Shown piece after piece: positions 21,357-30,865 of a DNA stretch of 64,000 nt. The notes beneath the pieces are model-generated. The model was not told the DNA's origin. It saw nothing but the letters and a program-made list of their open reading frames with translations, and ran no database searches. Source of the stretch: Aquibaculum sediminis (GTDB lineage: Bacteria > Pseudomonadota > Alphaproteobacteria > Kiloniellales > DSM-21159); the NCBI RefSeq assembly GCF_040712085.1, contig NZ_JBFCVK010000003.1, forward strand, positions 1 to 64,000. Reading direction: 5' to 3'. The position numbers and the translations under genes are program-made. How positions within the stretch are numbered: position 1 is the first letter of the stretch; each line of letters opens with the position of its first letter.

Positions 21357-22739
21357 TCAGGTGGTGGGATCGGGGCGCAGAACCGAGGTCACCGATCGCT
21401 CGGGCGTGAGCACCAGCCGCAGGGCCGCATCCACCTGCTCCGGCGTCACGGCGCGAATACGCTCAGGCCACAGCTCGACCTGGTCGATGTCGCCGCCGGT
21501 GGTCAGCGCCTGCCCGAAGGCATAGGCCGGCCCGGCCACGGAATCGCGGGCCAGAACCGCGTCGTCGATCAGGCGCTGCTTGGCGCGCTCCACCTCGCGC
21601 TCGCTCACGCCTTCTTCCAACAGCTCATCGATCTCGGCGCGCAGTGCCTCTTCCACCGCTTCGGGAGACACCTCCGGGCGGGGCGTGCCCCAGAAGATGA
21701 AGCTGGAGAGGTCGTAGGCGGTGGCCGAGTAGCCGGCGCCAGCCCCGGCGGCGATCTCGTCTTCCACGACCAGGCGGCGATAGAGCCGTCCCGTGGCGCC
21801 GGAAAGCAGCTCGCTGGCGACCTGCAGGGCGTAGGGCGTTTCCTCGGAGCTCTCCTCCAGGGCGCGGGTGTAGCTGGGCGCAAGATAGCGGATCGAGAGC
21901 GAAGCCTGCCCGACCCGGGGGCTGTCCAGTTCCACCCGGCGCGGCGCCCACTGGGCCGGTTCTGCCAGGCGACGGCGCTCCGGAAGCGTGCGCGCCGGGA
22001 TCGGGCCGTAGTGCTGCTCGGCCAGTTCGATCACCTCGTCGGGCTCCACATCGCCCGCGACGATCAAAACGGCGTTGTTGGGGGCATACCAGCTTTCATA
22101 GAAGTCGAGCGCGTCGGCGGTGGTCAGCCCGCGCATCTCATGCTCCCAGCCGATCACCGGGATCCCATAGGGATGGTGCATGAACAGCGCCGCGCCGGCC
22201 ATTTCGCGCAGCTGAGCCGAGGGGTCATTGTCCACGCGGCTGAGCCGCTCCTCCAGGATCACGTCGCGCTCAGGCAGCACCAGCTCGTCCACGAGCTGCA
22301 GGTTCACCATGCGATCCGCCTCCAGTTCCATGACCAGATCAAGCTGCGCGCGATCCACGGTCTGATGGTAGGCGGTGAAGTCGTAGGAGGTCATGGCGTT
22401 GTCGCGCCCGCCGTGGCGCTCGATCAACTGCGAGAACTCGAAAGGCCCCACCTTCTCCGTGCCCTTGAACATCAGGTGTTCAAGGTAGTGGGCGATGCCC
22501 GACTCGCCTGGCGGCTCGTCCGCGGCGCCCACCTTGTACCAGAGCATCTGGGTGACGATCGGCGCGCGGTGGTTGGGGATGACCACGATCTCCAGGCCGT
22601 TGTCGAGTTCGTGCACCACCGGCTCGAACACCTGGGCCCGGGCCGGGTTCTCACTCACCGAGAACAGCAGGGCGCAGGCCAGAAGCCCCGCGGACAGTCG
22701 GACGGGGCGGAACGAGGAGAGCGCTGAGCGAAGGGTCAT
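21357..22739 (-). CDS. M16 family zinc peptidase, catalytic subunit
   Basis: Predicted periplasmic zinc protease. The 460-residue protein has a signal peptide (SAGLLACALLFSVSENPARAQ) and the inverted zinc motif HYLEH in SGIAHYLEHLMFKGT (about residues 84-88), with the downstream ELEADRM glutamate. The second half is the inactive M16 repeat. It is followed by a zinc-less M16 partner whose frame touches its stop codon. The ileS-lspA-DUF3035-M16-M16 order is a conserved alphaproteobacterial cluster, suggesting a housekeeping role in turnover of envelope peptides. The natural substrate is unknown. Confidence 0.92.
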   Translation of the reverse strand: MTLRSALSSFRPVRLSAGLLACALLFSVSENPARAQVFEPVVHELDNGLEIVVIPNHRAPIVTQMLWYKVGAADEPPGESGIAHYLEHLMFKGTEKVGPFEFSQLIERHGGRDNAMTSYDFTAYHQTVDRAQLDLVMELEADRMVNLQLVDELVLPERDVILEERLSRVDNDPSAQLREMAGAALFMHHPYGIPVIGWEHEMRGLTTADALDFYESWYAPNNAVLIVAGDVEPDEVIELAEQHYGPIPARTLPERRRLAEPAQWAPRRVELDSPRVGQASLSIRYLAPSYTRALEESSEETPYALQVASELLSGATGRLYRRLVVEDEIAAGAGAGYSATAYDLSSFIFWGTPRPEVSPEAVEEALRAEIDELLEEGVSEREVERAKQRLIDDAVLARDSVAGPAYAFGQALTTGGDIDQVELWPERIRAVTPEQVDAALRLVLTPERSVTSVLRPDPTT

Positions 22740-22865
22740 GGGCGTGGAAGCCTTGCGTTGCGGGAGCGGACAGTAAGCAAGTTGGGGGAAACAGCAGCTC
22801 CGTCAAGATCGCCGGCAAAGGTGGCGCCGCTGTGGCAAGCCCAGCAGCACCATCCACCCTCATGC

Positions 22866-22900
22866 AAACCGCCCGCTCCCCGATTGGGGGCGGGCGGTTT
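22866..22900. terminator. Hairpin between DUF3035 gene and M16 pair
   Basis: An 11-bp stem AAACCGCCCGC/GCGGGCGGTTT encloses a loop that can itself pair (CCCC/GGGG). It lies downstream of the DUF3035 gene on the minus strand and may end or attenuate the ileS-lspA-DUF3035 transcript before the M16 genes. Confidence 0.6.
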
Positions 22901-22955
22901 CGCTTGTTCAGGGAGCCAGCTGAGGTTCAACCGGCACCGGTATCAGAGCGGCCGA

Positions 22956-23546
22956 TCAGAACAGCCGGTCGAAGAGGCTGCGGCGCTGGCGCTCGATCAC
23001 CGGCACGCCCTCGCCGGTGGGGCGTTCACCCATGGCGTCGCTGCCACGCAGCCGCCGGGCCTCCGCACCGGGATCGATCCGATCGTACTGCGGCTCCGGA
23101 TCCTGCCAGAAGATCAGCATATCGGCGAAGTCGCGGCTTTCCTCGTTGATCTGCCGCGTCTCGCGCTCAACCTTCTGCCGGATATCCGGATCGGCACGAT
23201 CGGCCCCGGCCTCGCGCAGCAGGCTGCGTTCGCCCGTGGAAAGGCTGTCGTCGACGCCTTCCTCCGGAAGGGCAGCGGTCTGCTCGCGCTCCTCGACACG
23301 GAAGACCGCCTGGCGGGCCCGCTGTTCCGGGCTGGCCTCCTGCGGGCGCTGCGCACCGGGCGCGGGCGGACGCAGGGAGAAACTGGGCGGAACCGAGAGC
23401 GGCGCGCGAGATACGACGCGGAATTCGTCCGGCGACTGCTTGGTCAGTCCCAACGAGCGGCGGACATCGCCTCCGCAACCCGCCAGAGCGATTGCCATGC
23501 CGCAGCAGAGCAGCAGTGTAGTCGAACGCGTGAGCAGCTTTGGCAA
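22956..23546 (-). CDS. DUF3035 outer-membrane-type lipoprotein
   Basis: Small lipoprotein of the DUF3035 family. I place the start at a TTG (23546) with AGGAGG 7 nt upstream. This gives a 196-residue product starting LPKLLTRSTTLLLCCGMAIALAGCGG, a proper signal sequence with lipobox LAGC. Upstream in-frame ATG choices add 51 residues that are only the antisense-free frame of lspA. The mature part is Pro/Arg/Glu-rich (FRVVSRAPLSVPPSFSLRPP, ERETRQINEESRDFADML). The gene follows lspA by about 20 bp. The family is linked by context to beta-barrel assembly; that role is inference. Confidence 0.85.
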   Translation of the reverse strand: MPKLLTRSTTLLLCCGMAIALAGCGGDVRRSLGLTKQSPDEFRVVSRAPLSVPPSFSLRPPAPGAQRPQEASPEQRARQAVFRVEEREQTAALPEEGVDDSLSTGERSLLREAGADRADPDIRQKVERETRQINEESRDFADMLIFWQDPEPQYDRIDPGAEARRLRGSDAMGERPTGEGVPVIERQRRSLFDRLF

Positions 23547-23565
23547 AGAACCGTCCTCCTGGGCC

Positions 23566-24045
23566 TCACGACCGCTTATGTTTACCGTCCTCTTCGCCGC
23601 CGAACAAGCCGTCGAACAGCAAGAGGCCCACACCGCACACAATGGCCGCGTCGGCAAGATTGAATGCTGGCCAATGCCAGCCGGCATAATGGAAATCAAG
23701 GAAGTCGACCACCCCGGGGTGCAGAAAGCGGTCGATCACGTTGCCCAGAGCCCCGCCAACGACCAGCCCGCCGGCCAGCCGGGGCAGGCAACCCGCCTGC
23801 CCGCGCAGCCACCAGAGCAGCAAGGCCACGATCACCAGCGCCAGGACCGCAAGGGCATAGGGTTTCCAGGCGTAGTCGCTCGCCATCAGCCCGAAAGACA
23901 CACCGCGGTTATAGACGAGCACCAGGTTGAAGAAGCCGGTGACCTCGATGATGCGCGGCGGGTTCATCACCCAGAGCAGCACCGCCCACTTGCTGACCTG
24001 ATCGGCCAGCACCACCAGGGCGGCGAGGAGGAGCGTTGCGCGCAA
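23566..24045 (-). CDS. lspA: Lipoprotein signal peptidase (signal peptidase II)
   Basis: Membrane aspartic protease that removes the signal peptide from lipid-modified prolipoproteins. The 159-residue protein has four membrane segments and the two catalytic aspartates, Asp114 in HPGVVDFLDF and Asp132 in FNLADAAIV, along with the conserved VYNRGVSFG and GGALGNVIDR blocks. The apparent start is a TTG at 24045, five bases after the ileS stop codon, so translation is probably coupled. The neighbouring DUF3035 lipoprotein would be one of its substrates. Confidence 0.96.
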   Translation of the reverse strand: MRATLLLAALVVLADQVSKWAVLLWVMNPPRIIEVTGFFNLVLVYNRGVSFGLMASDYAWKPYALAVLALVIVALLLWWLRGQAGCLPRLAGGLVVGGALGNVIDRFLHPGVVDFLDFHYAGWHWPAFNLADAAIVCGVGLLLFDGLFGGEEDGKHKRS

Positions 24046-24049
24046 GGGC

Positions 24050-26890
24050 CTAGGCCGCCGTCACACCAAGGCGTTCCACCGCGTCGGCACAGCGCCCGCA
24101 GGTCTGCGGCGCATGCGGATGACTGCCCACGTCGGGCAGCACCTGCCAGCAGCGCGCGCACTTCTCGCCGGGCGCCGCTTCGACGCGCACGGCAACCCCG
24201 GGCACCTCCTCCAGACGATAAGCCTCCGACTCCAGGGTCTCGGCGGTCAGCGTGATATCCGAGGTGATGCAGATCCCGGCGAAGTCGAGCTCCTCAAGCA
24301 GCGCCCGCAGCTCCACGTCCTCGACCTGCACCAGAGGCGCCGCCTGCAGCGAGGAACCGAGGCGCTTCTCACTGCGCTCCAGCTCCAGTGCGCCGGTGAC
24401 CACGCGCCGGACCTTACGAACCCGCTCCCACTTCTCCGCCAGGGCGTGATCGAGCCAGGCCGCCGGCGCCTCCGGGAAAGTGCGCAGGTGCACCGACTCC
24501 GGTGCCTTGCCCCGCGCCCACCAGGCTTCCTCCGCCGTGAAGCAGAGCACCGGCGCCAGCCAGGCCGTGAGGTGATCGAACAGCAGATCCATGACCGTGC
24601 GGCAGGCCCGCCGGCGCAGGCTGTCGGAGGCATCGCAGTAGAGCACGTCCTTGCGGACGTCGAAGTAGAAGGCCGAGAGGTCGACGGCACAAAAATCATG
24701 CACGGCGCGATAGAGCTCGTGGAACTCGTAGTCCTCCACCCAGCCGCGCACCGAGCGGTCCAGCTCGGACAAGCGGTGCAGCACCCAGCGTTCCAGCTCC
24801 GGCATCTGCTCGGCCGGCACCCGCTCGCTCTCCTCGAAGCCGTCGAGGCCGCCCAGGAGATAGCGCAGGGTGTTGCGCAGACGCCGGTAGGCATCGACCT
24901 GATACTTCAGGATCTCCTTGCCGATGCGCAGATCCTCGGAATAGTCCGAGCCCACGACCCAGAGGCGCAGGATATCCGCGCCCTCGTTCTTCATGACATC
25001 CTGGGGCGCGGTCACATTGCCGGCGGACTTGGACATCTTGCGCCCCTGCCCGTCCAGCACGAAGCCGTGGGTCAGCACCGCCTCGAAGGGCGGCTTGCCG
25101 CGGGTGCCGCAGGACTGCAGCAAGGAGGTGTGGAACCAGCCGCGGTGCTGATCCGAGCCTTCGAGATAGAGCGAGGCCGGCCACTTCAGATCCTCGCGCT
25201 TTTCCAGCACGAAGGCGTGCGTCGAGCCACTGTCGAACCAGACCTCCACCACATCGAAGATCTGCTCGTAGTCGGCCGGATCGTAGTCATCGCCCAGCCA
25301 GCGCTCCGCCGGCGAGGAGAGCCAGGCATCACCGCCCTCCTGCTCGAAGGCCTCGGCGACACGATCGATCACCGCCGCGTCGCGCAGCGGCGCACCGTCG
25401 GCCTTGCGCACGAACAGCGGCAGCGGCACGCCCCACAGACGCTGGCGCGAGATACACCAGTCAGGGCGCTGCTCGATCATGGAGCGCAGGCGCGCCTGGC
25501 CACGCGGCGGCACGAAGCGGGTCTCGTCGATGCCGGCCAGCGCCTTCTCCCGCAGGTCATTGGCCTCCATGGAGATGAACCACTGCGGCGTGTTGCGGAA
25601 GATCAGCGGTGCCTTGGAGCGCCAGGAGTGGGGGTAGGAGTGGGTGAGGCGCCCGCGCGCCAGCAGCATGCCGGCCTCGCGCAGAGCGTCGATCACCGCG
25701 GGGTTGGCATCGCCTTCCTTGCCCTTGGCCGTGTAGACCACCGTGCCGGCAAAGAGCGGCACATGCGGCAGGAACCGCCCCTCCGCATCGATGGTCTGGG
25801 GGATTTCCAGGCCCTGCGCACGGCCCAGGCCAAAGTCGTCGGCGCCGTGGCCCGGCGCGATGTGCACGATGCCGGTGCCCTGGTCCATGGTGACGAACTC
25901 GGCCGCGAGCATGGGCACCGGAAAGTCGTAGCCCTGCCCGCGCAGCGGATGGGCGCAGATCGTGCCGGCCAGGTCACTGCCCTTGAAGGTCGCCTTGACC
26001 TGCCAGTCGGTGATGCGCGCCTGCTTGGCGGTGGCTTCCAGCAGGGCCGGCGCCAGGATCAGGCGCTCGCCCACCTGGGCCCAGGCCTCCTCCTGCGTGC
26101 CGGTGACTTCGACGACGACGTAGTCATCCTCCTCGCTGAAGGCGACGGCGCGGTTGCCGGGGATGGTCCAGGGCGTGGTGGTCCAGATGACCACCGACGC
26201 ACCTTCCAGCTCCGGCCGTGCGGCCTCGGCCACCGGGAAGCGCACCCAGATGGTCGGGGAAACGTGGTCGTGATACTCCACCTCGGCGTCGGCCAGCGCG
26301 GTCTTTTCCACCACCGACCAGAGCACCGGGCGCTCGCCGGCATAGAGGCCGCCGTTCAGCAGGAACTTGCCGATCTCGCGCACGATCTGCGCCTCGGCGG
26401 CGTAGGCCATGGTGAGATAGGGGGCCTTCCAATCGCCGATCACGCCCAGGCGCTGGAACTCCTCGGTCTGGATCTCCACCCACTTCTCGGCAAAGGCCCG
26501 GCACTCGCGGCGGAACTCGACCTTGTCCACCACGTCCTTGTCCTGCCCCCGGGCGCGGTAGCCCTCCTCCACCTTCCACTCGATGGGCAGGCCGTGGCAG
26601 TCCCAGCCCGGGACGTAGTTCGCATCCTTGCCCAGCATCTGCTGGGCCCGGTTGATCACATCCTTGAGGATCTTGTTGAGGGCGTGGCCGATGTGCAGGT
26701 GGCCGTTCGCATAGGGCGGGCCGTCGTGCAGCACGAACTTCTCGCGGCCCTTGGCCACTTCGCGCTGCCGCTCATAGAGATCCATATCCTGCCAGCGCGC
26801 CAGGATTTCCGGCTCCCGCTTCGCCAGACCGGCGCGCATGGGGAAATCCGTCTTGGGCAGGAATACGGTGGAACGATAATCGATGGTCAT
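24050..26890 (-). CDS. ileS: Isoleucyl-tRNA synthetase
   Basis: Class I synthetase charging tRNA-Ile, with an editing domain against valine. The 946-residue product starts at MTIDYRSTVFLPKTDFPMR. It has HIGH (66-69), the editing CP1 domain (WTTTPWTIPGNRAV), KMSKS in GRKMSKSAGNV (about residue 617) and a C-terminal zinc finger (CARCW...CGRCAD, about 915-935). An ATG nine codons further upstream is possible but the chosen one matches the family. It heads the ileS-lspA-DUF3035 run and is divergent from the cupin gene. Confidence 0.98.
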   Translation of the reverse strand: MTIDYRSTVFLPKTDFPMRAGLAKREPEILARWQDMDLYERQREVAKGREKFVLHDGPPYANGHLHIGHALNKILKDVINRAQQMLGKDANYVPGWDCHGLPIEWKVEEGYRARGQDKDVVDKVEFRRECRAFAEKWVEIQTEEFQRLGVIGDWKAPYLTMAYAAEAQIVREIGKFLLNGGLYAGERPVLWSVVEKTALADAEVEYHDHVSPTIWVRFPVAEAARPELEGASVVIWTTTPWTIPGNRAVAFSEEDDYVVVEVTGTQEEAWAQVGERLILAPALLEATAKQARITDWQVKATFKGSDLAGTICAHPLRGQGYDFPVPMLAAEFVTMDQGTGIVHIAPGHGADDFGLGRAQGLEIPQTIDAEGRFLPHVPLFAGTVVYTAKGKEGDANPAVIDALREAGMLLARGRLTHSYPHSWRSKAPLIFRNTPQWFISMEANDLREKALAGIDETRFVPPRGQARLRSMIEQRPDWCISRQRLWGVPLPLFVRKADGAPLRDAAVIDRVAEAFEQEGGDAWLSSPAERWLGDDYDPADYEQIFDVVEVWFDSGSTHAFVLEKREDLKWPASLYLEGSDQHRGWFHTSLLQSCGTRGKPPFEAVLTHGFVLDGQGRKMSKSAGNVTAPQDVMKNEGADILRLWVVGSDYSEDLRIGKEILKYQVDAYRRLRNTLRYLLGGLDGFEESERVPAEQMPELERWVLHRLSELDRSVRGWVEDYEFHELYRAVHDFCAVDLSAFYFDVRKDVLYCDASDSLRRRACRTVMDLLFDHLTAWLAPVLCFTAEEAWWARGKAPESVHLRTFPEAPAAWLDHALAEKWERVRKVRRVVTGALELERSEKRLGSSLQAAPLVQVEDVELRALLEELDFAGICITSDITLTAETLESEAYRLEEVPGVAVRVEAAPGEKCARCWQVLPDVGSHPHAPQTCGRCADAVERLGVTAA

Positions 26891-27214
26891 GAGTCTGGCC
26901 TTGGCTTCCGGCGGCACGCTGCTGGCACGCCGGCACTGAAACTGCGTTGTGGCATCACGCTCCCCGGCTCCCCTCAGGGAACCGGGCGGCTAATTCGCGC
27001 AGGAGGGTATATGACGGCCAGCATGGTCGCGGATCGTAGCCATGGCAGCGCAGCGGTCAAGCGCGCGGGCCGTGCCGGCGGCAGCCTCTTGCCCCGATGC
27101 CGGCCCAGCGCTTCCGCAAAGCGGAGAATGCGGGCATTCTGAATGCCATAATCGCGCCGGGCGACATAGTGTGGTCGCCTGCCCCTTGCTCGCATGCATT
27201 CCAAGGGAGGACCC

Positions 27215-27667
27215 ATGAGCGCCATCACCCCCAATGCCCCGAACCACCAGGGCCTGAGCCGCCTCAAGTCGCGGCATGTGGACGTCGAAGGTCTGCCCTG
27301 GGAGCCGACCCGCTTTCCTGGCGTGGAGAGCAAGACGCTGCTGCTGGATCCGGAGAAGGGTCTGCTGACCGCGCTGATCCGCATGGCGCCGGGCGCCACG
27401 CTGCCCGACCATGAGCATGTGGACATTGAGCAGAGCTATATCCTGGAGGGCCGGCTGGTCGACCACGACAGCGAGGCCGGGCCCGGCGAGTTCATCTGGC
27501 GGCCCGCCGGCAGCCGACACGATGCGCACGCCCCCGAAGGTTGCCTGCTGCTGGGCATGTTCCAGATCCCCAACCGCTTCTTCGACAAGGACGGCGGCGT
27601 GACCGACATGCTTGGCCAGGACTGGGACAGTCGCTGGGGCGCGGCGCACAGGGCCGCGGGCGGCTGA
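27215..27667 (+). CDS. Cupin-domain protein (ChrR-like)
   Basis: A 150-residue single-domain cupin. The metal-binding pattern is visible: PDHEHVDIEQSYILEG supplies the two His and the Glu of cupin motif 1, and WRPAGSRHDAHAP supplies the His of motif 2. This resembles the C-terminal cupin of anti-sigma factor ChrR and many small dioxygenase-like cupins. There is no anti-sigma zinc-binding N-terminus, so it is not a full ChrR. The ATG at 27215 has AAGGGAGGA 4 nt upstream. It ends six bases before the convergent MaoC gene. Ligand and substrate are unknown. Confidence 0.8.
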   Translation: MSAITPNAPNHQGLSRLKSRHVDVEGLPWEPTRFPGVESKTLLLDPEKGLLTALIRMAPGATLPDHEHVDIEQSYILEGRLVDHDSEAGPGEFIWRPAGSRHDAHAPEGCLLLGMFQIPNRFFDKDGGVTDMLGQDWDSRWGAAHRAAGG

Positions 27668-27673
27668 TGGGAG

Positions 27674-28123
27674 CTACTGGGCGGCGACGGTCTCGGCCGG
27701 CCGGTTCTCCACCATCAAGGTGGCGTCACCTTCCACCACCACCGTGTCGCCCACCACGCAGCGGGTGTCGAAGATTGCACGGTTCTTGGCCGGAATAAGC
27801 TCCTTGAGCGTCACGCGCGCCACCATGGTGTCGCCGATGCGCACCGGGGCGCGAAAGCGGAGGTTCTGATCGACATAGATGCAGCCGGCGCCCGGCAGCT
27901 TGGTGCCGAAGACGGCGGAGATCAGCCCGGCCCCCAGCACGCCGTGGGCGATGCGCCCCTTGAACATGGTCTGCTCGGCGAAGGCCTGGTCGAGATGCAC
28001 CGGGTTGGTGTCGCCGGTCACCCCGGCGAAGAGCACGATGTCGCTCTCGGTCACGGTGCGCGAGATCACGTCGGTCATGCCGACGCGCAGATCCTCGAAA
28101 TAGTAGCCGTGCAGCTCGTCCAT
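27674..28123 (-). CDS. MaoC-like (R)-specific enoyl-CoA hydratase
   Basis: Hot-dog-fold hydratase of the MaoC/PhaJ type, 149 residues. The catalytic Asp38 and His43 lie in TGDTNPVHLDQAFAEQTMFKGRIAHG, the family signature, and the C-terminal half holds the CoA-site strands (DQNLRFRAPVRIGDTMVARV). It would hydrate trans-2-enoyl-CoA to (R)-3-hydroxyacyl-CoA, or act on a related acid. It lies 93 bp downstream of the SDR dehydrogenase gene on the same strand, so it may share a transcript with the TRAP transporter and act on the imported compound. Confidence 0.88.
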   Translation of the reverse strand: MDELHGYYFEDLRVGMTDVISRTVTESDIVLFAGVTGDTNPVHLDQAFAEQTMFKGRIAHGVLGAGLISAVFGTKLPGAGCIYVDQNLRFRAPVRIGDTMVARVTLKELIPAKNRAIFDTRCVVGDTVVVEGDATLMVENRPAETVAAQ

Positions 28124-28216
28124 GCCTGAGCCCTCTCCGCTTTGATGCTGCGATGCAGAAACATTATTGCACTGCAACCTAGCTCCTTGGCAAGGAACGA
28201 ACAAGCGGGCGCGCCC

Positions 28217-29008
28217 TCAACCCACCTTCGCGCTGGAGCCGCCATCCACCGGCAGGCAGACGCCGGTGATGAACTTTGCCTGGTCGGAGGCCAGGAAGGC
28301 CGCGGCTTCCGCCACGTCCCAGGCGGTGCCCATCTTGCCCAGAGGCACCAGCGCGTCGCGCTCGCGCACCATGGCCTCGGCGTCCGCATACTGCCCGGCA
28401 ATCTGCTGATGGATCAGGGGCGTATTGATCAGGCCGGGCATGACCGCATTCACCCGCACATTGTGCGGTGCGTACTCCAGCGCCATGGCCACGGTCATCT
28501 GGTTCACCGCCGCCTTGGCCGCGTAGTAGGAGAGGTAGGGATAGCCGGTCCAGCGAATGGCAGCGAGCGAGGAGATATTGACCACGGCACCGCTGCGGCG
28601 CTCGCGCATGCCCGGCAGGACGTGCTTGCAGGTGAGAAAGACGCTGGTGGCGTTGATGTCCAGCACCCGCTGCCAGCTTTCCTCGCTCGCCACTTCCGGG
28701 CCGCCCATCTCGGTGACGCCGACGTTGTTGTGCAGCACGTCGATCTGACCGCGCTCCTGCAGCAGCGCTTGGACCACCGCCAGGATGTCGTCGCTGCGCG
28801 TCACGTCGGCAGCGAAGGCCCGGGCCTGCCCGCCCTCCCCGGCAATGATGGAGACGGTTTCCTCGGCCGCCTTCAAATCGCGGTCCACGGCGGCGACAAA
28901 AGCACCGTCGCGCGCGTAGGTCACGGCGGCCGCCTTGCCGTTGCCCCAGCCGGGACCTGCGGAACCGGCGCCGAACACCAGGACGGTCTTGTTCTCGAAA
29001 CGACGCAT
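28217..29008 (-). CDS. Short-chain dehydrogenase/reductase
   Basis: NAD(P)-dependent SDR oxidoreductase, 263 residues. The cofactor loop is of the less common form GAGSAGPGWGNGKA instead of TGxxxGIG, and Asp in AAVDRD suggests NAD preference. The active site is Ser in VVNISSLAA with Tyr and Lys in YYAAK. The C-terminal ITGVCLPVDGG matches the classical SDR end. The ATG shares one base with the stop of the TRAP permease gene (TGATG), so it is translationally coupled to it. That points to oxidation of a hydroxy group on the imported substrate. Confidence 0.9.
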   Translation of the reverse strand: MRRFENKTVLVFGAGSAGPGWGNGKAAAVTYARDGAFVAAVDRDLKAAEETVSIIAGEGGQARAFAADVTRSDDILAVVQALLQERGQIDVLHNNVGVTEMGGPEVASEESWQRVLDINATSVFLTCKHVLPGMRERRSGAVVNISSLAAIRWTGYPYLSYYAAKAAVNQMTVAMALEYAPHNVRVNAVMPGLINTPLIHQQIAGQYADAEAMVRERDALVPLGKMGTAWDVAEAAAFLASDQAKFITGVCLPVDGGSSAKVG

Positions 29009-30294
29009 CAGCGACCTCCCAACAGGCTGGGGATGAAGGTGACAAGCGAGGGAATGAGCGTGATGAGCAGCAGGACACCGAAGGCCACACCCAGGAAGGG
29101 CAGCACGCCAAGGGCCGCGCGCTCCAGGGAGAGGCGGCCGATCACGGCCGCGATGTTGAGGCACAGCCCCACCGGCGGCGTGATCAATCCGATGCAGAGG
29201 TTCAGCACCATCACCACGGAGAAGTGCAGCGGGTCGATGCCCAGGCTGGCGGCGATGGGGAAGAGCACCGGCACCAGCATGACGATGGCTGCATTGGCCT
29301 CCAGGAACATGCCCACCACAATCAGGATGAGGTTGATCAGCAGCAGGAAGACCAGCGGGTGGCTGATGTGCTCGGAGACAAAGGCCGCCACCTCCGTGGG
29401 CACGTTGTAGTAGGCCAGGATCCAGGAGAAGACGCGCGCCGCGCCGACGATGATCAGGATCACGGCCGTCATGCGCGCGGTCTGGCGGAGCGCGTCGATG
29501 AACTTCGCCAGGGTCAGCTCGCGGTGGACCAGCGTGCCCACCAGCAGGGCGTAGACCACCGCCACGGCCGAGCATTCCGTCACGTTGAAGACGCCGGTGC
29601 GAATGCCGAAGAGGATGAAGAGCGGCAGCAGCAGTGCGAAGGCCGCCGCCTTGAAGGCGCGCCAGATCGCACCCTTTTCCGCCACCGCCGACACGGGATA
29701 GTTCCGCCGCCGGGCAATCCACCAGGCCAGCAGGAGCATCGACAGCCCGTAGAGCATCCCCGGCACCAGCCCGGCCAGGAAGAGCTGGGTGATGGACTGA
29801 TTGGTGAGCACACCCAGCACGATGAAGGCGATCGACGGCGGGATGATCGGTGCGACCACATTGGCCGCCGCAATGGAGGCAACGGCGAAGTCGGCGCGGT
29901 AGCCCGCCTTCTTCATGGCCGGAATCAGGATGCGTCCCAGGGCGCTGGTGTCCGCCACCGCCGAGCCGGAGATGCCGGCAAACAGCGTCGAGGCGAGAAT
30001 GCCGCTCATGGCCAGTCCGCCGCGAAAGCGGCCCAGCACCGAATTGGCGAAGTCCAGCAGCCGCCCGGTCATGCCCCCGGCGCTCATCAGGTTGCCGGTG
30101 AGCAGAAAGAAGGGGATGGCCAGCAGGGCGAAACTGTCGATGCCGCCGAAGACCCGCTGGGGCACGACCATCAGGCTGGGCCCGTCAAGCCAGATCAGCA
30201 GGGCGGCGCTGGCGGCCACGATGGCGAAGCCGATGGGCACCGACAGCAGAATGAGGGCGAAGACACCCAGGGTGAGCAGCTCGGCAACCGACAC
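29008..30294 (-). CDS. dctM: TRAP transporter large permease (DctM)
   Basis: The main transmembrane subunit of a tripartite ATP-independent periplasmic transporter, driving sodium- or proton-coupled uptake. The 428-residue protein has about 12 hydrophobic segments and DctM motifs such as IPFFLLTGNLMSAGG, ASTLFAGISGSAVADTSALG, and NLILIVVGMFLEANAAIVM. The start is a GTG at 30294, four bases after the dctQ stop codon region. It is coupled downstream to the SDR gene. Confidence 0.95.
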   Translation of the reverse strand: MSVAELLTLGVFALILLSVPIGFAIVAASAALLIWLDGPSLMVVPQRVFGGIDSFALLAIPFFLLTGNLMSAGGMTGRLLDFANSVLGRFRGGLAMSGILASTLFAGISGSAVADTSALGRILIPAMKKAGYRADFAVASIAAANVVAPIIPPSIAFIVLGVLTNQSITQLFLAGLVPGMLYGLSMLLLAWWIARRRNYPVSAVAEKGAIWRAFKAAAFALLLPLFILFGIRTGVFNVTECSAVAVVYALLVGTLVHRELTLAKFIDALRQTARMTAVILIIVGAARVFSWILAYYNVPTEVAAFVSEHISHPLVFLLLINLILIVVGMFLEANAAIVMLVPVLFPIAASLGIDPLHFSVVMVLNLCIGLITPPVGLCLNIAAVIGRLSLERAALGVLPFLGVAFGVLLLITLIPSLVTFIPSLLGGR

Positions 30295-30298
30295 GGGG

Positions 30299-30832
30299 CT
30301 AGTCCTCTTCTTCGTCCAGCGGCTGCCACTCGCCGCCGTGCGCCAGGCGGGTGAGCACCACCATCAGCAGCACCAGACCGCCCCCGATCCACAGCGCCGC
30401 ATAGGGCAGGGACATGGGCAACTCCAGGGCCGCCGAGTCCTGGAAACTCATTGCACCGGCATAACGCCAGCCGAACAGCGCCAGCACCCCGGCAGCGAAG
30501 AGGATCACGAGATCACGCAGGAGCAGGAGCGGACCACGCAAGCGCGGCGGGAGGGTATCAGCCAGCACGGTGACGGTGATATGCCCGCCGGAACGCAGCA
30601 CCGCGGCCGCGCCCAGAAAGGTCACCCAGACCATGAGATAGCGCGCCACCTCTTCCGACCAGCTGGGGGCCGCCGAGAGGACGTAGCGTGCGAAGACCTG
30701 CCAGACGACGCTGACGGTCATCACGAACAGCATGGCGATCAGAACCCAATCGAGCAGCCGCTCCAGGCCGCAAGCCAGCTTTTCGGCCCAATGCGCCAGC
30801 GGCGCGGGACGGTCATCCCGATTGCCCTGCAT
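30299..30832 (-). CDS. dctQ: TRAP transporter small permease (DctQ)
   Basis: Small four-helix membrane subunit of the TRAP transporter. From the ATG at 30832 the product has 177 residues. The family signature is visible as MLFVMTVSVVWQVFARYVLSAAPSWSEEVARYLMVWVTFLGAAAVLRSGGHI, read here over several segments with the conserved WSEE and GGHI. An in-frame upstream extension of 25 residues would run into the intercistronic hairpin and is less likely. It lies between dctP and dctM. Confidence 0.93.
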   Translation of the reverse strand: MQGNRDDRPAPLAHWAEKLACGLERLLDWVLIAMLFVMTVSVVWQVFARYVLSAAPSWSEEVARYLMVWVTFLGAAAVLRSGGHITVTVLADTLPPRLRGPLLLLRDLVILFAAGVLALFGWRYAGAMSFQDSAALELPMSLPYAALWIGGGLVLLMVVLTRLAHGGEWQPLDEEED

Positions 30833-30865
30833 GCATGCTCTCCGGGGAGGGTTAGGTAACAAACG

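Noticed and set aside
19978..21357. Zinc-less M16 gene as a pseudogene
   Set aside because: The frame is intact and coupled to the active M16 gene. Loss of the zinc motif in one subunit is normal for paired M16 proteases.
24113..27142. 1009-residue open frame on the plus strand
   Set aside because: It is antisense to ileS along its whole length. GC-rich codon use opens such mirror frames; it has no ribosome site or protein family character.
29009..29722. Upstream extension of the SDR frame (about 238 codons)
   Set aside because: This part overlaps the DctM coding region in another frame. The Rossmann motif begins right after the ATG at 29008, so the short form is correct.
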